46,734 bases of DNA, taken from the NCBI GenBank assembly GCA_024811115.1, contig JAKOGH010001002.1, positions 1 to 46,734 on the forward strand, in the 5' to 3' direction. The position numbers and the translations under genes were made by a program. The stretch is from Terana coerulea (lineage: Eukaryota; Basidiomycota; Agaricomycetes; Polyporales; Phanerochaetaceae). Shown piece by piece: positions 1 to 10,937 of the stretch. Positions within the stretch are counted from its first letter, which is position 1. Each line of letters begins with the position of its first letter. The notes beneath the pieces are model-generated. The model did not search any database, was not told where the DNA came from, and saw nothing but the letters and a program-made list of their open reading frames with translations.

Positions 1-985
1 CGAGTGTGATGCAGAAATAGAGCAGCTGCACGATGAGCAGCCCTTGCCGACCCAGTCGGCCTTGCTCCTGTCTTGAATGCTCGCCTCGGATACGTCGGGG
101 AGAAGATGAGGGTGGTGTGTGATGAGATATAATACGCCGTAAGGCTCGAGAGCGAGACGTGTTCCTGTTTCAGAGGCACTGCAGCCGGGAGTATGTGAGT
201 GGGGGATACGTCAAGAACGAAGCCACCCATCAGTGCGTAAAATGCGTGTCGCAGCGACCAGCGATGTTGGCGTTTAGATTTCAGAGGGTCCTCTTCATCC
301 TAAAATAAGGCTATTAGTGCTTAGAATACCATAACGAAGAGCGGTTGACAGTACCTCTTCCATGAAGTCCCAGACGGCTCTCGCTTGAGGTCTGGAAGCA
401 CGTGCTCCTCAATTTTGTTGTGCAGTTCCGGGGTTGTAGAAGGCAAACCTGAAGGCCCCAACGCCCAAATGTTAGTTGTGATCACTGGTGCTGTTATAGC
501 TTTCATCACATTACCTGCCCAATTGCTGGACGTTCCCTCCACATAATACACCTAAATCTAAGTCAGCGACTGGCAAAGTATGTCCCAGGCTGCATCGCAC
601 CTTCACCCATTTGTTAAACTCCGCTTCAAGATACACAGCGTAAAGCAGCTGCGTGAAAGCGATGACGAGGAGCAACTCTGGTGCAAGCAGGCCCACGAGG
701 AGCCAGCCCAGCTTTCGATAGAGGGTGACGTGCCACGCGGCCTTGCGAGTCGGTATGTCGACGTGGACGGTGTTCCAGATGCAGATCAACAAGGTGGAGA
801 GGCAGGTGACGATAATGTCGAGGGTACCGCGACAAGGATTGGACACCCACAAGATCAGTGAACGATTTGAGGCGAGGATCGCGGAGATGCTGCAGTTGAG
901 CTGCATCGGTGCGGAGTGGGCCTTACCGCAATTGCAGCGCACCAGTAAGCGAAGAGTGCTATATACTATGCAGCTGGATGAGTAG
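1..985 (-). pseudogene. Multi-pass membrane protein gene, 3'-truncated by the window edge
   Basis: This is an agaricomycete-type integral membrane protein of unknown function. The first readable exon (about 942-592) has a conserved-looking CRGTLDI segment followed by hydrophobic helices, including a LLVGLLAPELLLVIAF stretch. A second exon (about 548-353) follows an intron with GT..AG ends. A third (from about 297) carries HAFYALMGGFVLD, which I know from this family of fungal membrane proteins. Further on, a KADWVGKG segment is still recognisable but lies in other frames, so there are frame breaks near 160 and near 45. The start codon is not certain: the reading is open upstream to about 985. 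Family assignment rests on remembered motif patterns, not a search. Decay is likely, but sequencing indels cannot be excluded. No function is claimed beyond membrane location. Confidence 0.55.
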
Positions 986-1015
986 AGATCCGCCGATGTT
1001 CAGCGCCGATGCATG

Positions 1016-1055
1016 AAAAGGGTGATGCATGGACGAAAAGGGTGATGCATGGACG
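1016..1055. repeat. Two perfect 20-bp tandem copies
   Basis: The unit AAAAGGGTGATGCATGGACG occurs twice back to back, with a partial copy (GATGCATG) just upstream. It lies between the membrane-protein remnant and the 3' end of the GMC gene. No function can be assigned. Confidence 0.85.
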
Positions 1056-1420
1056 TACGAGATCCAACTGCAGAACCGGTGAGATTCTTCCGTGAAAGTG
1101 GTCAGTGCCAGGCCCTTATCAAGGTTTACATCGCGCTGCGACTCCTAAAGTCTGACAAGGGTCAGAGCCAGTGATCTCTTACACAACGCTGGTATGTTTG
1201 ATGTCAACACTAATGGGTGCACGTAGTGTGGGAAGCGCGCCCTTCACCACGCAAAACCTGTATTCATAGAGAGCACAAGGCGAGTGACCGATCATTGAGT
1301 CCTGTGCAAACCTGCTCAATGTGTAGAGAGTGAAAACATCGGCGAAGGAGACGATCATAACCTACCAGTATCCCAGCCTGTCGTAAGGCATCCTATATCA
1401 TCCCCTCCGAACTCTCTCCC

Positions 1421-4011
1421 TCAACGCTCTCCCTTCTTATGCAGGTCCGCCAAAACCAAATCCGCGGCCTTCTCGGCAACGCCGTACAGCGTGCTGCTGA
1501 GGTGCGCGGATATCTGGAGCGGCATGACCGACGCATCCGCGACGCGCACGTTCGCCGTGCCGTACACCTTCAAACGCGCATCCACCACACCTGCGGGCAG
1601 GCCGTCAGCATCCGCGGCGGCGCGCGGGAGAAACGCGCTTGGCAGAGCGAGAGCGACGCACCGCCGAGCTCGCGCCGCATCATGCTCGCAGTCGCGACAG
1701 GATGGTCCACGGCCGAGAAACCTTGTAGGATCCAGGCGCGCCAGTCCGCGTCGGACCCACCGTCGCCGTTGTCGGGCACGACGGTCGTGTTCGGCGAGAG
1801 CTCAGCTGTGATGATCGACCTGTGGGATGCGCCAGTTGGTCACCGCTCTCACGATGACGAAGGATAGCAAGCGCAACGGCAAAACAAGGTGAGAAGAAAG
1901 GAGGACGAAGAAGCGCAGGAGGGAGAGGAGAGAAATAGAGATGGAGAGGACTCACGAGAACGGTGCGCTCTGGAAGAGCCGCCTCACAGCCGCGCAGCGG
2001 CGATCATGACCTCCAGATCATACTCAGCGTTGAAATACCCAACGTGCACCGCGGGCTTGACGAACGGGTTCATGCTCTGCGTCAAAGGACGATCAGCACG
2101 CCAGAGCCCAGACCGGGAAAAGAGCAAGGGCTCACGGTGACGGAGACGTTGCCCCGGCTGAACGGCAGCAGCTGCCAGACATTCACCGCGATCCCGCTCG
2201 CGCTGCAGCAAACGGCCCGTCAGAGGCTGCACCGCGGCACAGAGCGGCAGCACGCACCTGGGGTCGAAATAAACAGCTTCCATGACTGGTGCTGTGCGCC
2301 ACAGCACCCACAAATCAAATCGCCGTCCCAGTTACTCAATGAAATCAACACGCACCGTGATCCTCCAACACCGTCCGCGCCTGCACCTCAAACACGCTCC
2401 TCAACGCCTGCGCACTCACCCCACCCGTCCCCGCCTGCTCCTCCGCCCACCCCGCCACATTCGCAGCGACATAAGCGCTCGCGTTCCGCCCGAGCGCGCT
2501 ACTCCCGTTCCCGCCAAAGGCCAGCAGCTGCGCGGAGGTTCGGGGAACCCGATCGCGTCCACGATGGACGTAGTGGTGTCCGTGACGGTCGTGAGCGCGA
2601 CGAGCGGGATCGAGGTCTGTTCCTGCAGGTTGCGGCCGACGCCGTCGAGGGGGGATGATGGGCGGGATGCCGAGGGAGGCAAGAAGCGACGCGGGGCCGA
2701 TGCCGGAGAGTTGGAGGAGCGCGGGGGTCTGTGGGGGTGTGAGCTGAAGACAGAGGGAGGGGGCTGGAGGGGCGTGCATACCTGGATGGCGCCGGCGGTA
2801 GAGGGACGACTTCGCGCGTGGCGCGGGCGACGTAGCGCACGCCCGGGTCTGTGCCGTTCGCCGAGGACGGCGCGAACTCGACGGCGTAGGCTGTGCGCGA
2901 CGCGTTTGTCGCGTTGGCGTCCGATGGCGTGAATAGGATGCGCGTGGCCTACATCGATGCGTTTAGTACTTGCTATTGATAGAGAAGTAGAATATAGAGA
3001 GGCGTACCATGTGCCCCACCAGAACGACCCAGTTGCTCCGCGTGTGCTCGACCGGGGTGAGGTACGCCTCGGCGGAGGAGGAGCGGTTGTCGCCTTCCGC
3101 CGGGTTGATGCTCTATCAAACGCACAAAGCGCATACAATCAGCATTCCTGTAAGCTCCCCACAGATGAGCTCGCTACGCACCAAGGGCGTGATCCAGACC
3201 CCGTTCGGCTTGCCATTGTTCACATCTCGCCCGTATTCGAGCCCCATGTGCTCGTTGAGTGTGGCGATGAACGCACGCTGCTTCACGCCCGTGCCGGTGT
3301 GCGCCCCCGCCATGAGCGTGTCGTTCGGGAACGCAGCCTGCACGGGGCCTGCGAAGCCGTGAAACGCCGCGTCGAAGGTCGCGTTCAGCCCGTCGGTGGG
3401 CGAGGCTTGTTCGGGAGTGGGTGCATGGAAGTGTTCGGCCTGTACAGAAATGCGTAGGCGGGCAAGAACGCGAATAGGGAGGCACGGCGTACTTTTTCAT
3501 GAATCCTTCCAGGCCCTTGCCGCCCACACCCTTCCATCCCCACCCGACAGCCTTCTCGTCCGGTTCTAGTAGGTCGTTCCACGCGTCGTATTGCAGGTCG
3601 AGTCCGCGTGTCCAGGAGGCACCGTTTATCGAAGACGAGCCGCCCAAAGTCTTGCCTCTAAGCCCTTGTCAAGAAACTCCCGTCAGCTGTATGGGACGGC
3701 CACGCACCCTTGTATCACCCGCCCCTCCTCCGTCGCCCATGCCCAGTCGAGTGGACCATTAAACACTGCAGTGAACTGCAGCAGGCTGAAGATCGCGGGG
3801 TCCGTGCGGTTGTCCGTGCCCGCCTCGATAGTGAGGACATGGATGGAGGGGTCTTGAGAGAGACGGGCGGCGACGGTGAGCCCCGTGGTGCCGCCGCCCA
3901 CGACGATGTAGTCGAACGACGAGAGGTTCGCGGGGGCGTCGTCGTCACAATGGAGGGCAAGCCGGCGACGCGCAGCACGGTGCCGAGCAGGAGGAGCGGC
4001 CGCATCATCAT
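1421..4011 (-). pseudogene. GMC oxidoreductase gene, copy 1 (secreted flavoenzyme), frame-shifted
   Basis: Members of this family bind FAD and oxidise alcohols or sugars, often releasing peroxide outside the cell. Reading from ATG at 4011, a signal-peptide-like MMMRPLLLLGTVL is followed by the Rossmann motif VVGGGTTGLTVAARL, then GKTLGGSSSINGASWTRG (GMC signature 1), GAIQTPALLQLSGIG (signature 2), GRNLQEQT, and the C-terminal block DHPVATASM ... [12 protein letters not shown] with the expected catalytic His pair positions. The stop is at 1421-1423. At least seven short introns with GT..AG ends separate these exons (for example about 3647-3693). Frame breaks are visible near 3941 (one base lost compared with copy 2), 2802, 2652, 2545 and 1990. 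It is paralogous to the gene at 25845-28676, in the opposite orientation. Most likely a pseudogene; sequencing error in C-runs is the alternative. Confidence 0.85.
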
Positions 4012-4189
4012 GGGGTGCAGTATGTAGTGTTGCAAAGCAGGTCCGAGGGGTGTACTTATGGCGACGACGCCAGGTACCGCAGCGGGTTGACGCTTTGATG
4101 CTAGATGGGAGCGCGGCCGGCGGGGTCATGTGGGCGAGGGGCGCCGAGGGGCGCCATATGCACGTCCCGACCGTGGTATTAGGGCAGTG

Positions 4190-4280
4190 TTGGTCGCGCT
4201 GGCGGGCGAGGGACGGTGGTTGCACAGTGCGGGGGTTCGAGAGTGCAAGACGCGCCTGGACGCGATCACATGCCCATCCG
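4190..4280. repeat. Block shared with 25040-25160
   Basis: This GC-rich block just upstream of GMC copy 1 resembles the block upstream of GMC copy 2. Both contain TGGTCGCGCTGG, a GAGAGTGCAAGACGCGCC core and a GATCACATGCC/AATCACATGCC end. Both blocks lie in the same orientation on the plus strand although the two GMC genes are inverted, so the block points in opposite directions relative to the two genes. Confidence 0.7.
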
Positions 4281-4283
4281 ATC

Positions 4284-4312
4284 TTTATTTTATTTTATTT
4301 TATTTTATTATT
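4284..4312. repeat. (TTTTA)n microsatellite
   Basis: Five or so consecutive TTTTA/ATTTT units in an otherwise GC-rich flank, ending in TTATTATTA. It lies between the shared upstream block and the inverted-repeat element. Confidence 0.9.
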
Positions 4313-4407
4313 ACTCCAAATTGTATTTAAAGTGCAGGGAACGTGCCCTATGCTACACATGTGAGACCTAGGCGCGGGCGCGGCTTGAAGAAACCAATCC
4401 AGTCGGT

Positions 4408-5018
4408 TTACAGCACCTTTTGAAATTATACGGAATCGCGCTCGAGCTCTCGCGGCGGGCGCTTTATCCGGGTGTTGCCGGGATTTGATGTACGCACCAT
4501 ATATAGCACTGCGATCATAGGCAAGGCTAGGCCCATTGCTCATTCCGGCTTGTCAGCGACCGTACACACCAAGAAATACACCCAGCTACTTTTGATTGAC
4601 ATAATGGGATAATGGACATGGCTTGCATTAACAAAAGTGCTGCAGAGTTTGAGTACCAAGGTCTTTTAGCCCTACAGCCTCACCCCAACCTGCACCAACC
4701 TCACACAGTCAGCTACTAACTGTGCGAGAAACTGTGCGAGATGTGTGTTTTCATGGCTAATGTGATCACACTAATGCTAAGAATATAAGACACAGACTTC
4801 CGAGGCCCAACAGATACATTTTCAAGCAAATGTGAGTAATGTAACTGAGGTTCACGGTGGTTGACCAAGATTCAAAGGGCTGCCGGCTCAGGCTATGAAG
4901 GGATGCCGGTGATGCCATTGCCACATATGGTGGCTACATCAGAGCACGGCAACGCCCGGGGAAAGCGCCTCGCGAGAGCTCAAGCGCGATTCCGTATAAT
5001 TTCAAAAAGGTGCTGTAA
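4408..5018. mobile_element. Inverted-repeat element with ~95-bp arms
   Basis: The arm at 4408-4503 (TACAGCACCTTTTGAAATTA and onward through ACGGAATCGCGCTCGAGCTC to CACCATAT) is matched in reverse complement at about 4925-5018 with a few differences. The 420-bp interior has no open frame of note, so this looks like a non-autonomous TIR element or a foldback element. I could not find a clear target-site duplication, and the outer ends may lie further out. Confidence 0.6.
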
Positions 5019-5690
5019 GAAAATGGTAGGCCTTTCACTGGGCTCTCTCAGTCGCAGTAAGAGGTTGCCCCCTTCCGTTCGTGAAGTCGGCCCGAGTTTC
5101 CGGACATCTGGTCCCCGCAGGAGTCACCTCCGGCCATGAGCCATCCCGGCAAGAAAGCACGCAGCGCGATAAGTGCAAAAGCACGTCGCCACACAAGTGA
5201 TAATGCAAACAAGAGGCGCCTTCGCTTCGCTTCTAGAGTGGCCTAGCTTGGCGTTGGGTTAGGGTGGCGGTGGTCAAGGCAGCTTACTGCTAGTAGAGTG
5301 CTGGCTGCGAGGTTACCGCTATGGCTACAGCTAACATTATACTACGGCTGCAGCTGAAATCAATGGAATAGATAAACAGCGCTGCTGCCAGTACAGAATG
5401 ACTCGGCGAGGTATATATGCACCAGAATTCGAAGCTAGAGGAGACACGTAAGTACTTCCCAAAATTAACGAAAGTGGCGGGCCAGACCGGAATGCCAGAC
5501 ACCACCAGAGGCTGCGAGGGTTAAGACGAGTAAAGACAGGCCGCAGCGGGATCAGCAGAGATGGAATGGCCCGAATCCATGATACAAACTGCGAGGGACG
5601 GGTAATGGGCCAGAGGTCAGTGAACGTACTTATACCAGGCACCGCGGAGGGGTACACCCCGGTGAGTCAGTAAGAGATTGAAGGCTTTTG
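5019..5690. other. Region between inverted-repeat element and LINE end; no gene seen
   Basis: No credible coding frame on either strand. A GGGTTAGGGT run occurs near 5255. The part next to 5691 may be the 3' untranslated tail of the minus-strand LINE, but no poly(A) or simple-repeat tail marks its end. Confidence 0.5.
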
Positions 5691-8600
5691 TTACTTAGGT
5701 GCCATAATTGTAATATATGAGTAATAATAATGCGCGCCGGCCCGATAGAGGCTAAAGTGAGAATATCGATTGCACAGACACGACACAAGTTTGCACCCAG
5801 CCAGAGCGGCGTACAGGTGGTCTCGAGTGGTCGCGCTACGGGTCGGGGTTTTCCCTTCCCTGCGCTCTTTGGCCTTCCGGTATTTCTTCCGGTTTGCCTT
5901 AAGTGCGTGCTTTAGGTAATAGGAGAAAACCTCCCTTCCCATAATGTCGGTGTACATGCCCTGGGGCTGTGTGACACTCTCGATATTATCTTTGTGTTTG
6001 CGACGAGATTTCTCGTCCTTGTCTCTCTCCTGTGTCCACTTGCCCTCGAGCAAGTGTTGTGGTAGAACTTCTTTTGACAATATGTTGATCCGCTGTCAAT
6101 ATAATTGTGCGCAGCTACTTGTGGGGCAAGTGGAACAGCAGGTCATCCGGATAATCGGATGCCCACTGCCACGCAGCATGCTGGATGTCGCTTCCCTCCT
6201 TCTCCGAATAGAAGTGCAGAGGGTGTCTGTTGATTCTTGCACCAGGCTCCTCTCTATCTTCAAACGTGACAACTTCATGCCAGCTGAAGACTTTGTGGGT
6301 AGCCTTGCCACCGTTTGGGCCATGGCGTTGACGCCGCCATGCCCGAAGCGCTCTTTGCGCTGATTGCGACCTGTCGGATGAATTCATCCTCCGGTCCCAT
6401 GAGTCAATGTTTCGCCACCAGACACCTGTGCGGATGTCTCCGTGTCAATCAATAGCGTCTTGTATGAGGTCGCCCCACTCAAACGTCGCTACCAACGGAT
6501 TGAGATATAGAAATATGGCGATATCCGGCCATGTCAAGGCGGTTCTCCTTATTTTGTAGGTGAAGCTGTTTGCCTGCAGCAATCAGCTCAAGCCGTTCCT
6601 GCTCGGGTACGATCCGAGGAGGTTTGTGAAGTCTGATCCAGAACGGGCACTCGTAGAGGATGTGCCGTCGTGTTTTGAACTTTCGGGTGGTCAGTGTCGC
6701 ATGGGCAATACAACGGCCCGGGTTTGGGCGTCCATTTGCTTACACCATCTCTGTCGGTTTCCCATTTGCCGTGCTTCATCTGGAATTCCCGTGAGGGAAG
6801 TGTCCGGTGGTGAAGCGTGCTAATCTAGAGTAGAACTTTGTTTTGTTTCTGAAGTTCCTTAACGCCCAATGGCATTTGGGCATGTATGAGAACAGCGCAT
6901 GCTCATCCTTCTCAACCAGGAGATTTCTCCCCCGGTATTTCATGTTTTTCATCCGAGCCTTCCAGCTGGGTATAGCATGGCCGTAAAGCCTTTGCTTCGC
7001 CACTGATTGTGACGTATAGACTGGCTGATTCATCTCGGCACCCTCTGTAGCGAGTTTGTCGACCGCGTCAGCCTCCAAGTGCAAGTCAGTGACGTATTCC
7101 ACGTGATAGTGAGACGGCTGCCACACGACTGCGAGTTTGCACGTGGGGAACAGGCTCTGATTGAGCCATCCCCTCAACGCTTCGCGAAAGCACCAATAGA
7201 TTCCAATTGGCTGGAATCGTTTTTGGCTTTCAGAATGGCAATGTCTGCCGCCCTGTTATCTACAAATATGGTGAGCGAAGTCGTGCTGTAACCCCGCTTG
7301 CGATGCTCACGGGATATGTACAATTTGTCGCTGTTTTCGGAGATCTGCCCACACTTGGTAGTCTACGTCTCCTTGTTTGAATGCCTGGTAGAGGTCGTCT
7401 TCTGACTCCTTCACAGCGCAAAGTATGCCCTGATATAGGGCTTGCATCTCAGCGTCAAACACAGTCACCTGGCCACAAGGCCAGTTGTGCTACGCCATGG
7501 CATTGGCATCAAAGGGGGCAGGCCGGTGTTTGCCCTTCAAATCAAGCAGTCAGTACGCCGCTCCGGTAAAGGTACGCCCGTCTGCTTGTCTTTCAACATT
7601 GATCCGTCTATGAACAGAATCATGTTATCATCTTTGGCGGCCGCTTGCATTTGGAGTTCTGCAAACTGCTCGTACCACTCATTAAACCCTGCTGCACCCT
7701 TTTTGGGGATGAGCCTGGGCTTTCTGTCATTCCAGTTCACTCCGGTCAGTCCGTAGATCTGAACAATAGTGTTGCCTGGGCCATCTATGGTGGCAGGGTT
7801 GTTGCGATCTTTGAGATCCCAAATGCGGTTGCCTGGCGTGCTCTGATTAGAGAGTGGCAGTCTTTCCTCATGGGAAAGTTCCATGAGGGTCTCCATGTGG
7901 TCAATGAGCGTTTGTTTAAATCGCTTCTTGGCCCTCTCGGCAGCCAGTCTAACGCGCCCCGCATGAGCGTGGCCCAGACTGCCTTCTCGTTCACAACCTT
8001 CTTCCCACTCATATAGGCAAGGATGGGGTGGCTTTCCGGAAGTGTGCGTGCATGAATGCATGCCTTCTTTATTTGTTTGGTCACGAGCTGCTTGACGGGA
8101 GCAGTCCCGCAAACATTCCCATTCCTCCTACGGGAGTGGTTTTGAAGGCACTAGTGATCCATTGTATTGCTACGTTTTGAACCCGCTGGATGGCTTCGTA
8201 AATTTTGTGATTACTCCGCATATATGAAGACCACCATAACTGTGCTCTGTAGAGTATCACAGGGACGACATTGGAGATGTAAAGTCTCCATTTGTAGATG
8301 GGTGAGAGCCCGCGCTCAGACATGCCAAGCATTCTGAGCGCCGCAATGGTGCTTATGCCCTTATTGCAGTAGAATTCTATATAATGCTTCCATAAGAGCT
8401 TCGGGTCCAGCATGAACCCGAGATATCTCATGAAAGGTTTTGGTTTGATGTTGATCTCCTTGCCGGCCCAGTCACAGTACCGTCGGTCAAGATTTGTCAT
8501 CACTAGTTTCCCACGTTTACCACGCATGATGTGCCATCCAGATGCAATTTTGAATGCAACCGGCGGGCCGAGGAGGGCAGGCTCTTTATCGGGCACCTTC

Positions 8601-8793
8601 CATTTCCATGGGTGTCTGTTCCCGCCGGAAGTGCATTAGCTCCAGTTTGTCCTCCTCGAATTGAAGTCCGAGGGCGAACAGTCTAGATAGCATGATCGCC
8701 AGGACCTTCCTGATTTTCAAAATGTTGATCTCCAGTTAGGTTTCCCCTTTCGGAGCTCAGAAGGTCTGGTGACTACGTGAAAGAGACTATCGT

Positions 8794-9738
8794 TGATACG
8801 CTGGTAAGCGCCCTGAGCGCGGAAACCCCAGAAATTGCCTTTTTCGTCACCACGCTCTACGATCGCTCTAGGACCCTGGACACCACCCCCGAAGCCCTGA
8901 GCCATTGACGTCCCCCGAACTACTCTCCCGAGATATCTTGTAACGGCGCCCCTCCGTCACGTCAGTCCAGAGCCTGTGCAGTCCCTCGCAACAGGCAGTG
9001 CGGTCACCAGTCTGAAACATGCGGGCCACGTCAGCCCCAGCGAGCTCCTGCCCTGGACTTAGGCACATACCTAACTACGACCAAGACAGCGACACTGCGT
9101 TGTGCGCCAACCCACAAGTCTTTCCCGCCCAGGCGCACGGACGGCACTGACCGGTCCCGCACTGTGTTTCATAGGTGCTCGGTGCCTGTGTGGCGACGGC
9201 ATATCCTTGGTTAGTGTATCCCGACTTGGTCTTTCCTTATCCGTACCACTTTTGTATCCAAACCACTCCTTTATTCTCTCGGACGCGGTCCATTAGCTCT
9301 GGCTGGCAGGTACGAGCCCGTATAAATACTCTGTACATACTTTCTGCAAATACAAGTTACCTTTCCCCTCTTCACGCCTTCGCTACGCGTTAAGACTACA
9401 AGTACATCGGTGCTTTAGGTATCCCGCTCTCGTCGAGTACTCGCCTCGCCGTTGGCTGTGCGGTCTGACTCAACTCGGAGTCTTGCCCCGTCCCCTCGTA
9501 CGCCGTCCCCGAAGTCTCTCAGCTTCGGTGCTCTCTCTCTGTCCTCGTTACAGACTCGCCCGACCGATGCCTCCCCGAGGTCTTCGGTCCCCGACTCCTG
9601 CTGGCACTTCGGCCGCAGAGTTGACGGACGTCCCCACTCACACATAAAACCACTCCCCGACTCGGTGCTTTGGCCCGAGCCCGCTGTCTGTTGGGTTAGG
9701 GTTAGGTGATCGCACCCGAGGCGTGGTGCAGCGTATCA
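8794..9738 (+). mobile_element. Solo LTR-like insertion, copy L, in the RT active site
   Basis: A 945-bp block begins TGATACGCTG and ends CAGCGTATCA, a 10-bp inverted terminal pair with TG..CA ends. It is matched almost end to end in reverse complement by 9981-10937. A TATAAATA box lies at 9319-9326, giving the plus orientation. It has no long coding frame. Flanks ATCGT (8789-8793) and ATCGT (9738-9742) form a 5-bp direct repeat that overlaps the last base of the element (or a 4-bp TCGT if both TG and CA are kept). Deleting the block with one flank joins YVDD to SLFHV in frame, which supports a real insertion. A solo LTR of an LTR retrotransposon is the simplest reading; a TIR element is the alternative. 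Confidence 0.75.
9693..9706 (+). repeat. Telomere-type GGGTTAGGGTTAGG run in LTR copy L
   Basis: Two and a bit TTAGGG units near the 3' end of the LTR-like block. The same run is present as CCTAACCCTAACCC at 10013-10026 in the inverted copy, so it belongs to the element, not to an interstitial telomere. Confidence 0.85.
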
Positions 9739-9980
9739 TCGTCTACGTAGAACTGCAATGCCGACGCTGATGGTGGCGGTGTTTTTCAAGCGCCTTGATT
9801 GTGCTGTAGATTGCAGGCACAATGTATATGTTTGTTAGAATAGGTGAGAGCGCTGAGCCTTGACTTACTCCTGACCAAAAAGTCTACCCGGATCAGTGAC
9901 AATGCCATTGATTAGAACAGGGTTTGCCGTCCTTTGAAGTAGGACTTGAAGAACTTGCATAGGAGCGATGAGAACCCCGC

Positions 9981-10937
9981 TGATACGCTGCACTACGCTT
10001 TGGGTGTGATTACCTAACCCTAACCCAACAGACAGCGGGCTCGGGCCAAAGCACCGAGTCGGGGAGCGGTTTTATGTGTGAGTGGGGACGTCACGTCAAC
10101 TCTGCGGCTGAAGTGCCAGCAGGAGTCGGGGACCGAAGACCTCTGGAAGGTAACGGTCGGGGCGAGGTCTGTAACAGGGACAGAGAGAGAGAGCACCGGC
10201 TGAGAGACTTCGGGACGACGTACGAGGGGACTGGGGAAAGACTCCGTCGTTGGAGTCAGACCGCACGGCCAACGAGCGAGATGAGTACTAGACGAGAGCA
10301 GAATACCTAAGAAGCACCGATGTGCTTGTAGTCTTAACGCCGTAGCGGGGCATGAAGAGGGAGAAAGGTAACTTGTATTTGCAGAAAGTATGTACAGAGT
10401 ATTTATACGGGCTCGGTACCTAACAGCCAGAGCTAATGGACCGCTGTCCGAGAGAATGAAGGAGTGGTTTGGATACAAAAGTGGTACGGATAAGGAAAGA
10501 CCGAGTTGGGATACACTAACCAGGGATATGTCGTGTGCCACACAGGCACTGAGCACCTATGAAACACGGTGCGAACCGGTTAGGTATCGTCCGTGCGCCC
10601 GGGCGGAAATGACTTGTGGGGTAGTGCACAACGCAGTGTCGCTGTCTTGGTCGTCGTTAGGTACGTGCCTAAGTCCAGGGCAGAAGCTCGCCGGGGCTGA
10701 CGTGGCCCGCATCTTTCGGGCTGGTGACCGCACTGCCTGCTGCGAGGGGCTGCACAGGCTTTGGACTGACGTGACAGAGGGGCGCCATTACAAAGGTATC
10801 TCAAAGAGAGTAGTTTGGGGACATCGATGGCTCGGGGCTTCGGGGTGGTGTCCGGGGTCCTAGTGCGATCATAGAGCGTAGTGACGAAAAAGGCAATTTC
10901 TGGGGTTTCCGTGCTCAGGGCGCTTACCAGTGTATCA
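9981..10937 (-). mobile_element. Solo LTR-like insertion, copy R, inverted relative to copy L
   Basis: This 957-bp block is the reverse-complement partner of 8794-9738, bounded on the plus strand by TGATACGCTG (9981-9990) and CAGTGTATCA (10928-10937). Its TATA-like box reads TATTTATA at 10400-10407, so it points to the minus strand. Flanking 5-mers CCCGC (9976-9980) and CTCGC (10938-10942) match at four of five positions and fit a 5-bp target duplication. Collapsing it joins LVYILKCA to GFSSLLCKFF of the LINE reverse transcriptase, as expected between motif A and the GVSQGS motif. It is separated from copy L by 242 bp of LINE sequence. Confidence 0.75.

Noticed and set aside
1439..1867. Plus-strand open frames across the GMC gene
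   Set aside because: They are shadows of the GC-rich minus-strand GMC coding sequence; the recognised motifs are all on the minus strand.
9695..10026. Interstitial telomere or chromosome-fusion point
   Set aside because: The TTAGGG runs occur at the same place in both inverted copies of an inserted element, so they are part of that element.
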